A stretch of 64,000 nucleotides of DNA from JAKFVC01 sp040386595 (GCA_040386595.1 JAZKFE010000070.1:4010-68009); one strand, 5' to 3'. Positions 31,771 to 43,491 are shown, numbered from the stretch's first letter. Notes: a model not told the origin generated them from the letters alone. Program-made: numbers and translations.

Positions 31771-34700
31771 CTAAAATGAATCGGACTTAGCCGCTTCAGG
31801 TTGTTTGGGTTCATCACCCAATAGTTTTCGAAAGTCCGGATCGCCGCGTAGTCCGGAGAAATCAGGGTCAGTTCGGGCACGTTCGCGATCGACACCGCGC
31901 TCAATGGCGCTGTGCAGAAGCTGCAACGCGTTGTCGTTCAATTCTGCAGAACCGAGCTTTCGAGCAGACACTGCTGCGACGCAGGCGGCGGCATACAGGC
32001 TGTCCGGATTGGTTGGTTCCCGTTCAATACAGGCGTTCGCGTCGGCCGCTGCTTGCTGGAGTTGCCCCAGCCGAGCGAGCGCCACCGCTCGATAACGCAA
32101 TGGTTCAATAAAAGTCGACGAGGCATTCAGGGCACTGTCAAACATGCGGACGGCGCCTGGCAGGTCGCCCTGCTGCATCAGGATCATCCCTTTTCCATAG
32201 AGCGCCTGCGTGTGCTTGGGATTCACTTTCAAAATGCTGTCAAACACTTGCAGTGAAAGGTTTGGCGCACGTCGGGCCACAGCAAAAGCATAGGTCCAAT
32301 TGAGACGATGTGTGGTCGCATTGGGCGATTTTTTTGCCAGTTCTAGTGCATGACCGAACAAACGGTCCGATTCCGCGTGTTGTCCCATTCCTTCCAGTGC
32401 CATAGCGCGTCCCGCGACGAGTATCGCGTCTTCGCGACCTAATTCTTGAACTTTCTTAAAGTCAACCAGGGCGTCTTCGTAGTTCTGGATCTCCAGGTGC
32501 GCGAGCGCGCGATTAAAGTAAGCGGAACGAAATTGCGGAGAGTGCCGGATAGCCGTTGTGTACTCTTCCACGGCTTCGAGTTTGTGGCCTTGTTCGTACA
32601 GCAAGTAACCTCGGTTGAAGTGAGCCCAAGACGATTCAGGCCACAGTCCGATACAAGTGCCCAGATCAGACACGGCCAACAGGGATTCACCGAGTTCCTG
32701 GTAGCACAATGCACGTTCGAAATGAGACCAGTAGTGGTGGGGTGACATGTCGATGGCTCGCGTCAGTAAGCGGATCGCTTCGCGATATCCGGCCACGGTG
32801 CGATTCCGGGCATGAGCGGCAGCCAGCATGTAGGTGTCATGTGCCGTGATGACGGGAATTTTGTTGGCGCGATCGACTGCTCGTTTGGCATCGGCCTCTC
32901 GTCTCAGCAACGACAGATAGCGGGCCCGGTCCAGTTCTAAAGCCCGTGACGGCGGCAAGTCGTGAATGCGTTCGGCAATTTGCAGCAGGTCGAGTGCGGT
33001 TCGCCGAGCAGCCGTCGCACCCTGCGGTTTGGTGCGAACATGCGCCGCAGCCAGTACCAACAACAATTCACGGACGTTTTCAGCCAGCTGGACCCGTTCG
33101 TTGCGTTCCAGACGGCGCCAGTAGATGTCTTCTTGCCAGTCGGCATCCGTGATGATGCTATAAATGGCGAGCGTCTCTTTCGCTGCCGCGATCCCGCTTT
33201 TGAGAGTCTCTTCATTGGGGGTTACGGTATTGATTTGGCACAGTGCACGCTGGGTTCCCGATTGGAACATGCGTGCGCGATCACCTGCGGTGGCATCGGT
33301 CAGCAGGCTTTGCTTGATGGCCAAATCGTCGCGGGTCAGATGCAACAGAAACGCCCCGGGAATGATCAACATGGCAGCCACCAGCATGGCCGTGCCCGCC
33401 GTTGTTAATCGAGGATGACGTCGTCCCCATTTGCTGATCTGTTCGACGCGACTCAGTTCCGGAGCGAACTTCAGCGGTAAGTCTTGCAAGAAACGGTTCA
33501 GATCGTCGGCCAACTGCGCGGCGGACGCGTAGCGTTCAGCCGGATTCGCGGCGAGGCACTTCCGAGCAATACTTTCCAGGCTCCACGGAATGTCGAGACG
33601 ACAGCGGGCTTTCAGTGAAGGGACTGGCTTTTCTCGCTGGTCGACGCGTGCTTGCAGCTGTCGCCGCTCGACACCACCTCCCCCCGTTTCGACAAACGGG
33701 CTGGCCCCGGTCAGCATCTCGTAAAACACCAGCCCCAGTGCGTAGATGTCGGAGCGATGGGTGACCAGGGCGTTGCTTTCGGGGGTATGTTCCAACAAGG
33801 CCCGCAACTGCTCGGGGGACATATAGGCGACAGTTCCGCCGACGGTGGCCTCGGTAGGGTCACAATCGATGGTCTGAGACACATTAAAATCCAGCAGTAG
33901 CGGCTGGCCTTCGGCGCTCAGCAGAATGTTGGAGGGCTTGATATCCCGATGAATCACATTCCGCTCGTGCGAATGTTGGAGTCCTTCCGCGAGCCGCGCA
34001 ATGATCCAGGCCGATGCTTGTACATAGGGTAACGCAGCCAGAGTGTCACGGCTGGTTTTCGCAGCCTCGACATTCACTGCTGCCAGTGGAGCTTCGGCGG
34101 TCCCTTGCCGGGGACTTCTCGTCGCGGGTTCCGGTCCGGCCACTCGATCGAGGGCCTCAATCAAGGTTTTTCCGCCGGCTGGAATGGATTGCTTACTCCA
34201 CACCTGATCCAGGACTTTGTTTAAGCTGGCTCCTCCAAAATAGGGCATGCAGACAGCCCGTAGGCCGAAGCGATTGTCCTCGTGTACCGAGTAAATCGGG
34301 ACCACATGGGTATGCTGCAGTTGGGCCAACGTTTGGGGTTCGGTGCCTTCGATCGCCGAAATTTTCAGGACCACCTGGCGGTCGGCCAGATCTCCCTGTT
34401 TGGCGAGAAACACCTTCGCAAAGGTTCCACTACCCAGTTCGTGCAACAGTCGAAATCCGTAGATTTCTTCGTTGATCTTGGGGACGACTAAGCGTCCGGC
34501 GGGTGATGTTCGCGAAACATTTCCCCGACGATCCGGGGTTGATACCGATCCCGACTTCCAATCTAGATGGGAGTCAATCGAACTCTCTGCGGCCGCTTGC
34601 TGCTGACGGTGCTGGGGTAGCAGATTTTTATAGAGATCGACGTCCGAGGATATTGAGCCTTCGTCTTGGCTGGCACGCCATTCACTCAATAAATCGTCTA

Positions 34701-34863
34701 ATTCCGATTGATCGCCGAGCTCTGCGTCAAATTCGCGCACAACCTGATCTCTGCGGCCGTGTTCGCCATTCAGAAAATCGTTTGTGGAGTGAGACTGAAC
34801 CGTCATGGCATTAGGCTTGGGATCAGAATTTTCACGGCGGTTGATAAGGGAACTCAGATTCAT
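31771..34863 (-). CDS. Membrane Ser/Thr protein kinase with C-terminal TPRs
   Basis: 1030 aa. A disordered N-terminus is followed by a kinase domain at about 136-460: glycine loop LGSGTFAKV, Lys167 (VVLKIS), HRDIKPSN (Asp307), GTVAYMSPEQL and SDIYALGLVFYEML. The metal-binding DFG is DFN (325-327), seen in other planctomycete kinases but lacking the usual Gly. The catalytic loop is interrupted by an about 75-residue insertion (220-290). One membrane helix lies at 487-509, then an extracellular part with at least eight TPRs (about 640-1000). It would phosphorylate proteins in response to unknown signals. The HD-GYP gene follows. Confidence 0.93.
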   Translation of the reverse strand: MNLSSLINRRENSDPKPNAMTVQSHSTNDFLNGEHGRRDQVVREFDAELGDQSELDDLLSEWRASQDEGSISSDVDLYKNLLPQHRQQQAAAESSIDSHLDWKSGSVSTPDRRGNVSRTSPAGRLVVPKINEEIYGFRLLHELGSGTFAKVFLAKQGDLADRQVVLKISAIEGTEPQTLAQLQHTHVVPIYSVHEDNRFGLRAVCMPYFGGASLNKVLDQVWSKQSIPAGGKTLIEALDRVAGPEPATRSPRQGTAEAPLAAVNVEAAKTSRDTLAALPYVQASAWIIARLAEGLQHSHERNVIHRDIKPSNILLSAEGQPLLLDFNVSQTIDCDPTEATVGGTVAYMSPEQLRALLEHTPESNALVTHRSDIYALGLVFYEMLTGASPFVETGGGGVERRQLQARVDQREKPVPSLKARCRLDIPWSLESIARKCLAANPAERYASAAQLADDLNRFLQDLPLKFAPELSRVEQISKWGRRHPRLTTAGTAMLVAAMLIIPGAFLLHLTRDDLAIKQSLLTDATAGDRARMFQSGTQRALCQINTVTPNEETLKSGIAAAKETLAIYSIITDADWQEDIYWRRLERNERVQLAENVRELLLVLAAAHVRTKPQGATAARRTALDLLQIAERIHDLPPSRALELDRARYLSLLRREADAKRAVDRANKIPVITAHDTYMLAAAHARNRTVAGYREAIRLLTRAIDMSPHHYWSHFERALCYQELGESLLAVSDLGTCIGLWPESSWAHFNRGYLLYEQGHKLEAVEEYTTAIRHSPQFRSAYFNRALAHLEIQNYEDALVDFKKVQELGREDAILVAGRAMALEGMGQHAESDRLFGHALELAKKSPNATTHRLNWTYAFAVARRAPNLSLQVFDSILKVNPKHTQALYGKGMILMQQGDLPGAVRMFDSALNASSTFIEPLRYRAVALARLGQLQQAAADANACIEREPTNPDSLYAAACVAAVSARKLGSAELNDNALQLLHSAIERGVDRERARTDPDFSGLRGDPDFRKLLGDEPKQPEAAKSDSF

Positions 34864-34926
34864 GCTGCCGAGGCTCGATGTCAGTCATTCTGACATCGAG
34901 CCGTCACCGTCCAGAGCCTGGTTGGT

Positions 34927-37900
34927 TCAACGTGGCAGCCGTTTCTTCTGCGAAGTGGGCAAATTCGCGGGTGACGTTGAATGCACCTCGGTCCTTCTCA
35001 ATTCACCAGAGCGAGCATCCTGACGCTGTTGCATTGCGGCATTGGCGAGCAGTAGTCCCATTCCGGCCGCAAACACGGTGTCCGGCAGATAGGCGGACTG
35101 CAACGCCGTGCTTTCCACCACTTGGTTGTTGTCGAAATTGGGGTCGTACGGAATAAAGGCACTGTCGTTCGCGGTCTGGAATTCAAACGCGTGCAGGTCG
35201 TTCGTATGGTTGACGTTATGGATCTGGGCGTTCAAGTTGGAACGCTTCACGTCCGTTTCGGTCGTGTGATTCGGATCGATTCGCTCCGTATTCTGCTCGG
35301 CCGGGATCGCTTCACCGTTTGCATCACCTTGTGGTGCAGGAACGTTGTCGCGGTCTGTCGAGAACGGGGCGTCATTCCTGTGCGTCGCGACATCCCGGGT
35401 TTGCGAGGGTTGCTGCGCGTTTTTATCGTGCTTCGAGATGATTGCCGAATCAATCAGCCGGGACAGCTTGCGGACCGTGGTGAGATTGGACTTCAAGTCT
35501 GTGTTGTTACGGCTCGCTTTTCCCACGGGGCCATCCGCAAATTCCGATAACCTGGCGGGGGCCAAGCCATCTCCCAGTCCCGCAGACCGTCGCAGTGACC
35601 GTGCCACCTGCAGCCGTGGTCCCAGTCCCGATCCGGAATCCGAGTTCAAGGTCGGAATGGCGATCACGAAATTGTCGAGGCCCGAAGGAATATTCAGTCG
35701 GGGCAGACCTAAGCGGTTTAAGTTGTAGTCGTTCGGGGAATGACTGAAGCTGAGTGAATCCGAGTTTCCGATACCCGGAATCCCAGCCCCTGGGCCGACG
35801 CCTCCACCCCCAGTGCCACCCCCAACCGGTCCGCCAGGGAAGCCGGGATCAACCGCTGTTGCCAGGCGAATTCCGATTGCCGGTGCGGGACCGGAAAACA
35901 GCGGAGGGGGATCGTCGTTATTGCTGAGTGAAGTAATGGCGACACGATAATTGGCATTGCGAGCGGCGGAAGCCGACCAGCCTTGTACCCGCAATACATA
36001 GGTCCCAGCTTTCAGGGCTAGGAGTGCAATACCACCATCTTCGATCGTGGCCGAGCCGACAACATTTCCTTGCAGGTCCAACACGTCGAACCCAGTTCCA
36101 GCGGGCAGCTTGTTGCCGCTTAAGGAAACATAGTAGCGGCCGGATTTTAGCACTTCAAAACGGTACTCGTCTGATGCATCGTTGACACGGTTAGAGCCGG
36201 TGCCTGCGTTCCGCACAACGGCAACACCTGCCGCCAATTCGTTCGGGAATAGAATTCCCAATTGTTGTGTCGACCCCGTGGCATCTGTGTTGGGATCGTA
36301 GGTCCATGTGCTCGGATTGCCCGCTGTTCCCGCCGTCTTGCCTGTGACGGTGAAGTTGACGCTGGAAGTACCCCCGACCAGCGCAGTTCCAACGATATTG
36401 GTCAACCCTTGGCTGCCATCAATGTGGAGCTGATAACGTCCCGGCGGCAGCCGATCCGACATCCGGAAACGGGCCGTGAAGGTTTCCGCATCAAACGAGA
36501 TCAAATGTGGCGAATAGCGGTTGCCCTGACTGTCTTGAATGTACAGTCCAGGCACAATGCTTTGACCATTTTGTGAGTAAGACGACATCGCCAGTTGGGC
36601 AATGTTGATGTACTCGTTGAACTGAATCGTGAACTCAGCAGGGGCTGATGGCAGTGTGCTTTGATTCGGAATCGAGACCGACACGACTTGAGGCGGCTCG
36701 CCGATGGTCACCGTTCGCAAATTGAGGATGTATTGGCCAGTCGTAAATCCCAAAAAGCCGCTATGTGATTGCGTGGGATCAAAAACTCCGACTCGACCGG
36801 GCTGATTTTCAGTCGGAGATACGGTATTGAAACCACTGGAAACTGCCAAGTAGTAGTCACCCGCTTCCAAGCCTGCCACAATTGCCGGATCTTGAACCAG
36901 CGGCGCGGAGCCATCTGTTCCCTTACTGGAGTTCTGAGTCTGATTGTTGCCCGTGACAAACTCTAGCTTGCCAGATGTCGGATTGAGCCGATAGAGGCTG
37001 ATTCCTGCATCCAAAGGTGATCCGATTCGGCCGGCGAAGACTTCCGCGATTAGTCCTACTCCAGAAGTGGAGTTGATGCGAAAATGATAGAGGTCGACGT
37101 CGTTACCCGGTCGTTGGGACGGATCGAGGCTGCTGAAGTCATAGTACGTGTCGTCGCCGATGATGCCGGCGACCTGAACCAGGCCTGATGATTCCAGTTC
37201 GCCGAGATCCGTGGCGGTTGCTGGAGTATCGTTGCCTTGGTCCAATGAGCCAGCTGTCGCACTGGGAACGCGTACCTGCAGCGTCATCCGGACGGCGCCC
37301 GTCGAGTCTTTGATGGTGGCAGTGTAATTACCCGCCGTCAACGCCTTATTCGGTGCGAATTGTAGCTCAGAGATGGCACTATTAAAATTGGTCCAGGACA
37401 GGGAGACCAGGTTTCCTGCAGCATCAGTCAATTCGACTGTGGGCGAAAAACTGAGGTTTCCTGCGAAGCCAACGCGTACGCCCAGAGGTGAAGCATCGAC
37501 TGTCAGCGGTGCCGGGTCGCCACCCACGGGGGATGCCTGTGCGGCGGATGTGAATTGAAAGGTGTAAGCGCCAGTCTCACCGGCCAGTCCGCTGTCCGCT
37601 AGGAACGGGTTGAAATACGAATTTCCCTTCCCGCTGACTGCGACGTAGTAGGTTCCTGCCGCCAAGGTCCGTGTAATCTGCGCGTCCACCGAACCCAGGG
37701 ATGTTTCTTGAGCCAACAGGCGGTAACCCAAAGGGTTAAGTCGATCCAGGGGATCGCGGCTGGCGTTGTTATAGAGTCCGATGGTTCCGAACGTCGAATC
37801 GAGCGTTACTTCCGACGAGACGAGCAGCGTGAAGCTATACCAGTCGACATCAACTCCGTTCCGATCAATGGTTCCGTTGACCGCACCTGAGCCGGACGAT

Positions 37901-38058
37901 CCTAAGTCCGTCGCCTGGTCCAAGGTTTCGTTCGGGTCGGATTCCGGAATGGCAGCCGGCAGATCCGCTGACATGATTCCCGAGAGCAGATTGCGAATCT
38001 CTAAATTCTCAATGCTCAAGATCGGAGCAGGGCGTCTCCGTTTCGGAAATACGTACAT
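34927..38058 (-). CDS. Large secreted protein with PPC and Ig-like domains
   Basis: About 1043 aa from the ATG at 38058, which has AGGA at good spacing; a longer frame starts at 38190. The N-terminal segment RRRPAPILSIENLEIRNLLSG is the planctomycete signal-like leader found on giant secreted proteins. Domains: two pre-peptidase-C-like beta domains (ESDPNETLDQATDLGSSG... and DQGNDTPATATDLGE...), an Ig-like domain around 480-600 (FTIQFNEYINIA), a third PPC-like domain around 610-720 (DEYRFEVLKSGRYYVSL), a glycine-rich linker (GPVGGGTGGGGVGPGAG), and a long Asn/Asp-rich tail. Likely surface-attached. No catalytic motif. Confidence 0.8.
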   Translation of the reverse strand: MYVFPKRRRPAPILSIENLEIRNLLSGIMSADLPAAIPESDPNETLDQATDLGSSGSGAVNGTIDRNGVDVDWYSFTLLVSSEVTLDSTFGTIGLYNNASRDPLDRLNPLGYRLLAQETSLGSVDAQITRTLAAGTYYVAVSGKGNSYFNPFLADSGLAGETGAYTFQFTSAAQASPVGGDPAPLTVDASPLGVRVGFAGNLSFSPTVELTDAAGNLVSLSWTNFNSAISELQFAPNKALTAGNYTATIKDSTGAVRMTLQVRVPSATAGSLDQGNDTPATATDLGELESSGLVQVAGIIGDDTYYDFSSLDPSQRPGNDVDLYHFRINSTSGVGLIAEVFAGRIGSPLDAGISLYRLNPTSGKLEFVTGNNQTQNSSKGTDGSAPLVQDPAIVAGLEAGDYYLAVSSGFNTVSPTENQPGRVGVFDPTQSHSGFLGFTTGQYILNLRTVTIGEPPQVVSVSIPNQSTLPSAPAEFTIQFNEYINIAQLAMSSYSQNGQSIVPGLYIQDSQGNRYSPHLISFDAETFTARFRMSDRLPPGRYQLHIDGSQGLTNIVGTALVGGTSSVNFTVTGKTAGTAGNPSTWTYDPNTDATGSTQQLGILFPNELAAGVAVVRNAGTGSNRVNDASDEYRFEVLKSGRYYVSLSGNKLPAGTGFDVLDLQGNVVGSATIEDGGIALLALKAGTYVLRVQGWSASAARNANYRVAITSLSNNDDPPPLFSGPAPAIGIRLATAVDPGFPGGPVGGGTGGGGVGPGAGIPGIGNSDSLSFSHSPNDYNLNRLGLPRLNIPSGLDNFVIAIPTLNSDSGSGLGPRLQVARSLRRSAGLGDGLAPARLSEFADGPVGKASRNNTDLKSNLTTVRKLSRLIDSAIISKHDKNAQQPSQTRDVATHRNDAPFSTDRDNVPAPQGDANGEAIPAEQNTERIDPNHTTETDVKRSNLNAQIHNVNHTNDLHAFEFQTANDSAFIPYDPNFDNNQVVESTALQSAYLPDTVFAAGMGLLLANAAMQQRQDARSGELRRTEVHSTSPANLPTSQKKRLPR

Positions 38059-38794
38059 GACAAATCCTTGTGCTGAAAAACCCTGTCCGTGGACGAGATT
38101 CCTCAATGGCCGCGCGATGATGTTAGAGCCCGAACGCGCGAAATTCACCAAAGTATCGTGCGAACGGCGAAGCAACAGAGGCAGTGACAAGAACCGCGAT
38201 CAACGGTTTCCCACCGGTGAGTGACTACCGCACCTGTTACCACGTTAACTCTAGTTCGCAGATTCGGAGCCGCTGCTCTAGCGTGTGTGTTTGTTACGAA
38301 ATCTGGGGGTGGTGCGGGGGTGGTTCTGGTTGTTTTTGTTTTCGTGAATTTGCTGTTTGTGGCGAATTTATAGATTAATTTGATTGCAGTGATTGTAAAG
38401 GGCCCTGAGTGCTTGTTCGAATGTGAGGCAGGCGAGTATGGATTCGGGGTGAGGCTTTTTCGCAACGGCGTTGCGGCGGCGGTGAGAGGGGATACTCGTC
38501 TCGTTCAGTTGGTCGTGGAGCGCAACGGCCGCGTCGGCAAAAATTAATACAGATGCATTATTGTTGCATGTGTATCTGTTCCGCCACGGAGGAAGATTGA
38601 GTCTTGGGGGGGGGCGGATGGATTTCCAGGTGGGCTCCCGGATTTTTCGCCGACTGGAACTCGAGTCGTGGTTTTGCCGGCGCGCAAAAACAGCCCGGAT
38701 CGACGTGGCATTACGCCTGTCAATCCGGGCTGAGGTGGGTGGGGCAGTGTTCCCTTAGCCTGGCGGTTTCAGGGAAGGCTGACTCCAGAACGGA
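38059..38794. other. Gene-free interval upstream of the PPC-domain protein
   Basis: About 735 bases without a supported gene, T-rich around 38290-38360 on the plus strand. The right part holds the terminator of the metalloprotease gene (38686-38732). A weak GTAGCC-like arm lies at 38754-38786. The promoter of the large secreted protein should lie close to 38060-38200. Confidence 0.5.
38686..38732 (-). terminator. Terminator of the metalloprotease gene
   Basis: On the minus strand, CAGCCCGGATTGAC pairs with GTCGATCCGGGCTG around an about 16-base loop and is followed by TTTTT. It is 63 bases after the stop of the matrixin-like gene. Confidence 0.8.
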
Positions 38795-40279
38795 TTAGCG
38801 ATTCCGGGTGCGGATTGCGACAATCTGCAGCGCAGACGGCAAGCTCCAGTTGCCCGCTTCGTCGCTCGCCGCGGCAATGAACTGGTACGAGCCACGGGCT
38901 AGTTTTCGGGGCAACTTATAGGCCCAGTTGCCGGAAGAGTCGGTGGTCGCGGTGCCGATGGCCACTCCATCTTGGAAGATGGTGATTAAGCTTCCGGCTT
39001 CTGCTGTACCGACCAGGCTGACCTTCCTGGGGCCCGCAATGTTGACTGCGATAGTGGGGGCCGCCGGTGCCACGGTATCGGTGTTTGTAATCGGCTCGTA
39101 GGAATCTGCTGCCGAAAGCCCTGCCTGGAGCGGATTTCCATTGAGCTTCATGGTGTTGGGCAGTGGGATCACTGGTGTGGTGGTCGCGCCAATGTCCAGT
39201 GATAAGCCATAGGCTCCGGTACCGAAGGCAGAGCTCGTTGCGCCTTCCACTTTGATGTAGAACCAATCGCCCGTGCTGATTCCCGAGGTCGAGAGGGTCA
39301 GGGTGGAGCCGTATTGTCCCAAGCCAGTTGCTGTGCCCAGAACGGTCGTCTGGTTTTCAGCATACAACGTGACCTTTTGGTTCAGCATGCTCAACCCGGA
39401 AGATTGAACCCGAACGGTTAGGGTGTTGCCAGCGTAAGCCGGAATCTTGACTTTATAGTAGTCGACATCAGAAATCGTGGTGATATCGAGATCAGTGATG
39501 ATCGCCCACTTCTTGGTTCGGACGAGTTCCGCGGTGATGTTGTCAGCGGTGGCAAACGTCCCGTTGGGGGTTGTTTTGTCGTAATCGTCCACCGCTCGAG
39601 CGGCATTCGCGCTGTAGATATTGCGGATTCCAGCCACGTCGTCGGCCAACAAACCTGGCTTGGCGTTTGTGTAGTATGGGTACATCTGCGAGGAATAGTC
39701 CATGCTGTGGTCGAGGCCCAAAGCATGTCCAATTTCGTGTACGGCGATCGTGTACAAGTCGAAGCCGGAATCGAAAATGTAGGAGTACGAAGTGTTGAAC
39801 GCGATGTCACCGGCCGGCGAGAAGTTGATTCCTGGGGGCGGGTAGAACGCTTCGGCTAGGGACGAGTTTCCGAAATCATAGCCGCTGATGCGGATGTCGC
39901 CGAAGTTCGGATTTCCCTGCTGGTAGTTGCCAGAAATGATCGGCGCACCGTTGTCCGGCACCAGGACGAAGTTGATGTTCGTGGCCTGAGCCCACGACTG
40001 GGCGGCCCGTAGAACTTCATCCTTCCAGTTCGCCAGGTTGGGGTTGGTGCTGAACATCGCGTTCAGATTGCTGGTGACGCCGCCGATATCGGTGCCGTCC
40101 GGCACGAAGCTGATCGTGATGACTTGCGGGTTTGGCCAGGCGTTCCCCGAGACGGCGTACAGAACGACGCGGTCTTCCAGCTGTTCAATCTGCAACCGAG
40201 GAGCTGGGGCCAGGCGGCGGCGCTCGCCAAATTTACGGACACCTGTAAACAGCCCGGAAACGAGATTTCGAAAGCCCAC
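38795..40279 (-). CDS. Secreted matrixin-like metalloprotease (peptidase M10)
   Basis: About 494 aa. The N-terminus has the planctomycete leader RLAPAPRLQIEQLEDRVVLY. The protease domain at about 45-225 contains VHEIGHALGLDH, the HExxHxxGxxH zinc motif, followed by the Met-turn SQMYPYY. A PPC-like beta domain (NTLTVRVQSSGLSMLN...) follows at 265-360, then a C-terminal Ig-like (Big) domain with PAAPTIAVNIAGPRKVSLVGTAEAGS. Reading may begin at GTG (40279) with GGAG 10 bases upstream, or at TTG at 40297; no ATG is in frame nearby. Likely cuts extracellular or cell-wall protein. Confidence 0.88.
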   Translation of the reverse strand: MGFRNLVSGLFTGVRKFGERRRLAPAPRLQIEQLEDRVVLYAVSGNAWPNPQVITISFVPDGTDIGGVTSNLNAMFSTNPNLANWKDEVLRAAQSWAQATNINFVLVPDNGAPIISGNYQQGNPNFGDIRISGYDFGNSSLAEAFYPPPGINFSPAGDIAFNTSYSYIFDSGFDLYTIAVHEIGHALGLDHSMDYSSQMYPYYTNAKPGLLADDVAGIRNIYSANAARAVDDYDKTTPNGTFATADNITAELVRTKKWAIITDLDITTISDVDYYKVKIPAYAGNTLTVRVQSSGLSMLNQKVTLYAENQTTVLGTATGLGQYGSTLTLSTSGISTGDWFYIKVEGATSSAFGTGAYGLSLDIGATTTPVIPLPNTMKLNGNPLQAGLSAADSYEPITNTDTVAPAAPTIAVNIAGPRKVSLVGTAEAGSLITIFQDGVAIGTATTDSSGNWAYKLPRKLARGSYQFIAAASDEAGNWSLPSALQIVAIRTRNR

Positions 40280-40940
40280 GATGATCAATCTCCACAAAAA
40301 TAGGGTGGCCCGTTTCTCGAAAGAAACCTACCGGCGGATCTGGCACATTAGGAAGAGGCGTCAAACTCAGTAATTGTCAAAGTGTAGGGAAGATGCCTCC
40401 CCTGTCAAGCATTTTCTTGGGAGTCGGGCCGGTTGAATGGGTTGGGGTGAAAGGTTGCGTTGTCTGTTTTGGGGAGATTTGTTGTGGTTTTTTAACACGC
40501 TGGGGTGAATGGGTTGGATGTAGTGATTTGTGGTGTTTTTGGGACGTTGTGGTAAGTGGCGTAATGTAATTGCGTAGTAACGGGTTAAGGAATTTTAAGT
40601 TGATGGTGTTTTTTTACATCACTGCAAGGTGATGTTTAGTTATTGCATCACTGGCCGGGCAAATTATTTTGAAGAATTTTGTTCTCAAATTGGGATACTG
40701 AGCGCTAAAGGCATTGCGTGTGAACGTACGTGAAGATGTAAAATTGGATGTTGGCGTCCGTAATTGGATTTGATGCGCGGTATCACGAGAGGGTGTTGCA
40801 GAAAACCAACAAGATGTTGGTCCACATCTTCGGCTGGCAGAGAGTGCTCGTTGCAACACTATTGGGGGGCGGGGCGCTGAATTTGAGAACCTGATTCCGT
40901 TGTGGAGAGCAACGGTGAAGAATCAGTGGCCCCGAAAAAC
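40280..40940. other. Gene-free interval
   Basis: About 660 bases between the metalloprotease gene and the xylA terminator. It is T/G-rich (40430-40620) and has no supportable ORF. The metalloprotease promoter should be in its left end. I see no long repeat. Confidence 0.5.
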
Positions 40941-40981
40941 AAAAACCCTCGCCGGTGACTTGGCCACCGGCGAGGGTTTTT
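40941..40981. terminator. Strong bidirectional terminator of xylA
   Basis: AAAAACCCTCGCCGGTG pairs perfectly with CACCGGCGAGGGTTTTT around ACTTGGC; both sides have runs of A or T, so it works in either direction. It is 43 bases beyond the xylA stop. Confidence 0.9.
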
Positions 40982-41023
40982 CAATGGAGCGGTTTCAGTG
41001 GAATTGCAAAACGACGACGAAAC

Positions 41024-42334
<1,311 letters not shown>

Positions 42335-42496
42335 GTCGAATATCATCCGAGAGAAGTGTGACGTGTTTCACCAATGCGTCACACTTTAACGGAGATATTC
42401 AGGAGCGACAACCACGCTCGAACGGGGGGCGTTCCACAACAGTACATCGAGTCAAACCGGAAAATGCTGCTGCTGAACTGCTGTGTCAATTGGCAG

Positions 42497-42967
42497 TCAA
42501 ACCTGCTGTGGAAACTCTGGAAACAAACGGGATTGCTCGATTTCTCCCGATTCATCAAAGAAGGTCACGTTCCCGCTGAGATCACAAATCCAGACTTCTT
42601 GAGCGCCCTGTTGAAAATAGAGCGACCTTTTCTCTGCCATTTCGAGTTTGCTGTTCGAGGGAGATCGAATTTCAACGCACAGTTCTGGCGCTGCAGAGTA
42701 GGCAATTTCCTCACCGTGCTCCAAAAGAAAGGCCGTTGAGGCCCAGCCAATGTCTGCGACTTTGACTCCTTCGGGTGTTTCTACCGAGCACTCCGAGATT
42801 GCTTTTCCATCCGCTTTCATTGTGAACAGAGTACCTACGATGGCACCTTGAACAACGCCGTGTCGATTCGATGCAGGACTCATCACAATTTGCCCGAAGC
42901 GGTTGGTTTCGATCTTAAACGGAAGATCCCGCAGCAACGGGTTTTCAACGACTTCCGACCAGCGCAT
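42497..42967 (-). CDS. Uma2-family (DUF820) putative restriction-like nuclease
   Basis: 156 aa. Typical Uma2 order: RFGQIVMSPASNRHG, VKVADIGWASTAF with the metal-binding Asp, PELCVEIRSPSN with Glu-x-Arg, and the PD-(D/E)XK-like end KRSLYFQQGAQEVWICDLSG. The family is expanded in cyanobacteria and planctomycetes and its role is unknown. It follows xylA upstream but has no partner gene of a toxin or methylase type. Confidence 0.88.
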   Translation of the reverse strand: MRWSEVVENPLLRDLPFKIETNRFGQIVMSPASNRHGVVQGAIVGTLFTMKADGKAISECSVETPEGVKVADIGWASTAFLLEHGEEIAYSAAPELCVEIRSPSNSKLEMAEKRSLYFQQGAQEVWICDLSGNVTFFDESGEIEQSRLFPEFPQQV

Positions 42968-43068
42968 TGCATGTGTCCTTGTTTGTTGAGCCTGTCTGCT
43001 CGACGACAGTTCGTCGCGAAAGTTCTGCGTTTATTGTCACCGCACCCGTCCTCGCCGCCAAGCTCATT

Positions 43069-43491
43069 CTACACGCTGGGGCTAGGATTGTGCGGAACTT
43101 TGGACCGCCAGCGGGGCGGTGCCAGCCACAGCGTGCTGAGGACGGCCAGACCGAATAGCGTGTACCCGCAGGTGAAAACCCAGGGGGGAGCGTCGAAAAA
43201 GATCAGGTCGTGCAGCCAGATGGCGATAAAGTCACCCTCGTAAAGCGACTGTCCTGATTTCTTGCGAAACCAGTTCTCCCACGTTGTTAGCGGGCAGACA
43301 ATTCCCAGCCAGGCCTCGAAGACCACAATCGCGATCATGGCCAGATGCACGCCGCGAAACCAGCGATTGCGGATCCACGACCAGTGAAACACAATTCCCA
43401 GCCACGTGACGAGCAATCCGCAGATCACAAATGCAATATAAGCGACATGTGTGAATAAAGTTATGTTCGCGGCGGCCTGGTAAAACCACAT
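43069..43491 (-). CDS. DUF2784 membrane protein
   Basis: 140 aa with four hydrophobic helices (about 8-30, 45-65, 85-105 region, 105-122). The DUF2784 pattern is visible: NITLFTHVAYIAFVICGLL, then WFRGVHLAMIAIVVFEAWLGIVCPLTTWENWFRKK, with PLTTWEN strongly family-specific. The function of the family is unknown; it is an integral membrane protein. No operon partner. Confidence 0.9.
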   Translation of the reverse strand: MWFYQAAANITLFTHVAYIAFVICGLLVTWLGIVFHWSWIRNRWFRGVHLAMIAIVVFEAWLGIVCPLTTWENWFRKKSGQSLYEGDFIAIWLHDLIFFDAPPWVFTCGYTLFGLAVLSTLWLAPPRWRSKVPHNPSPSV

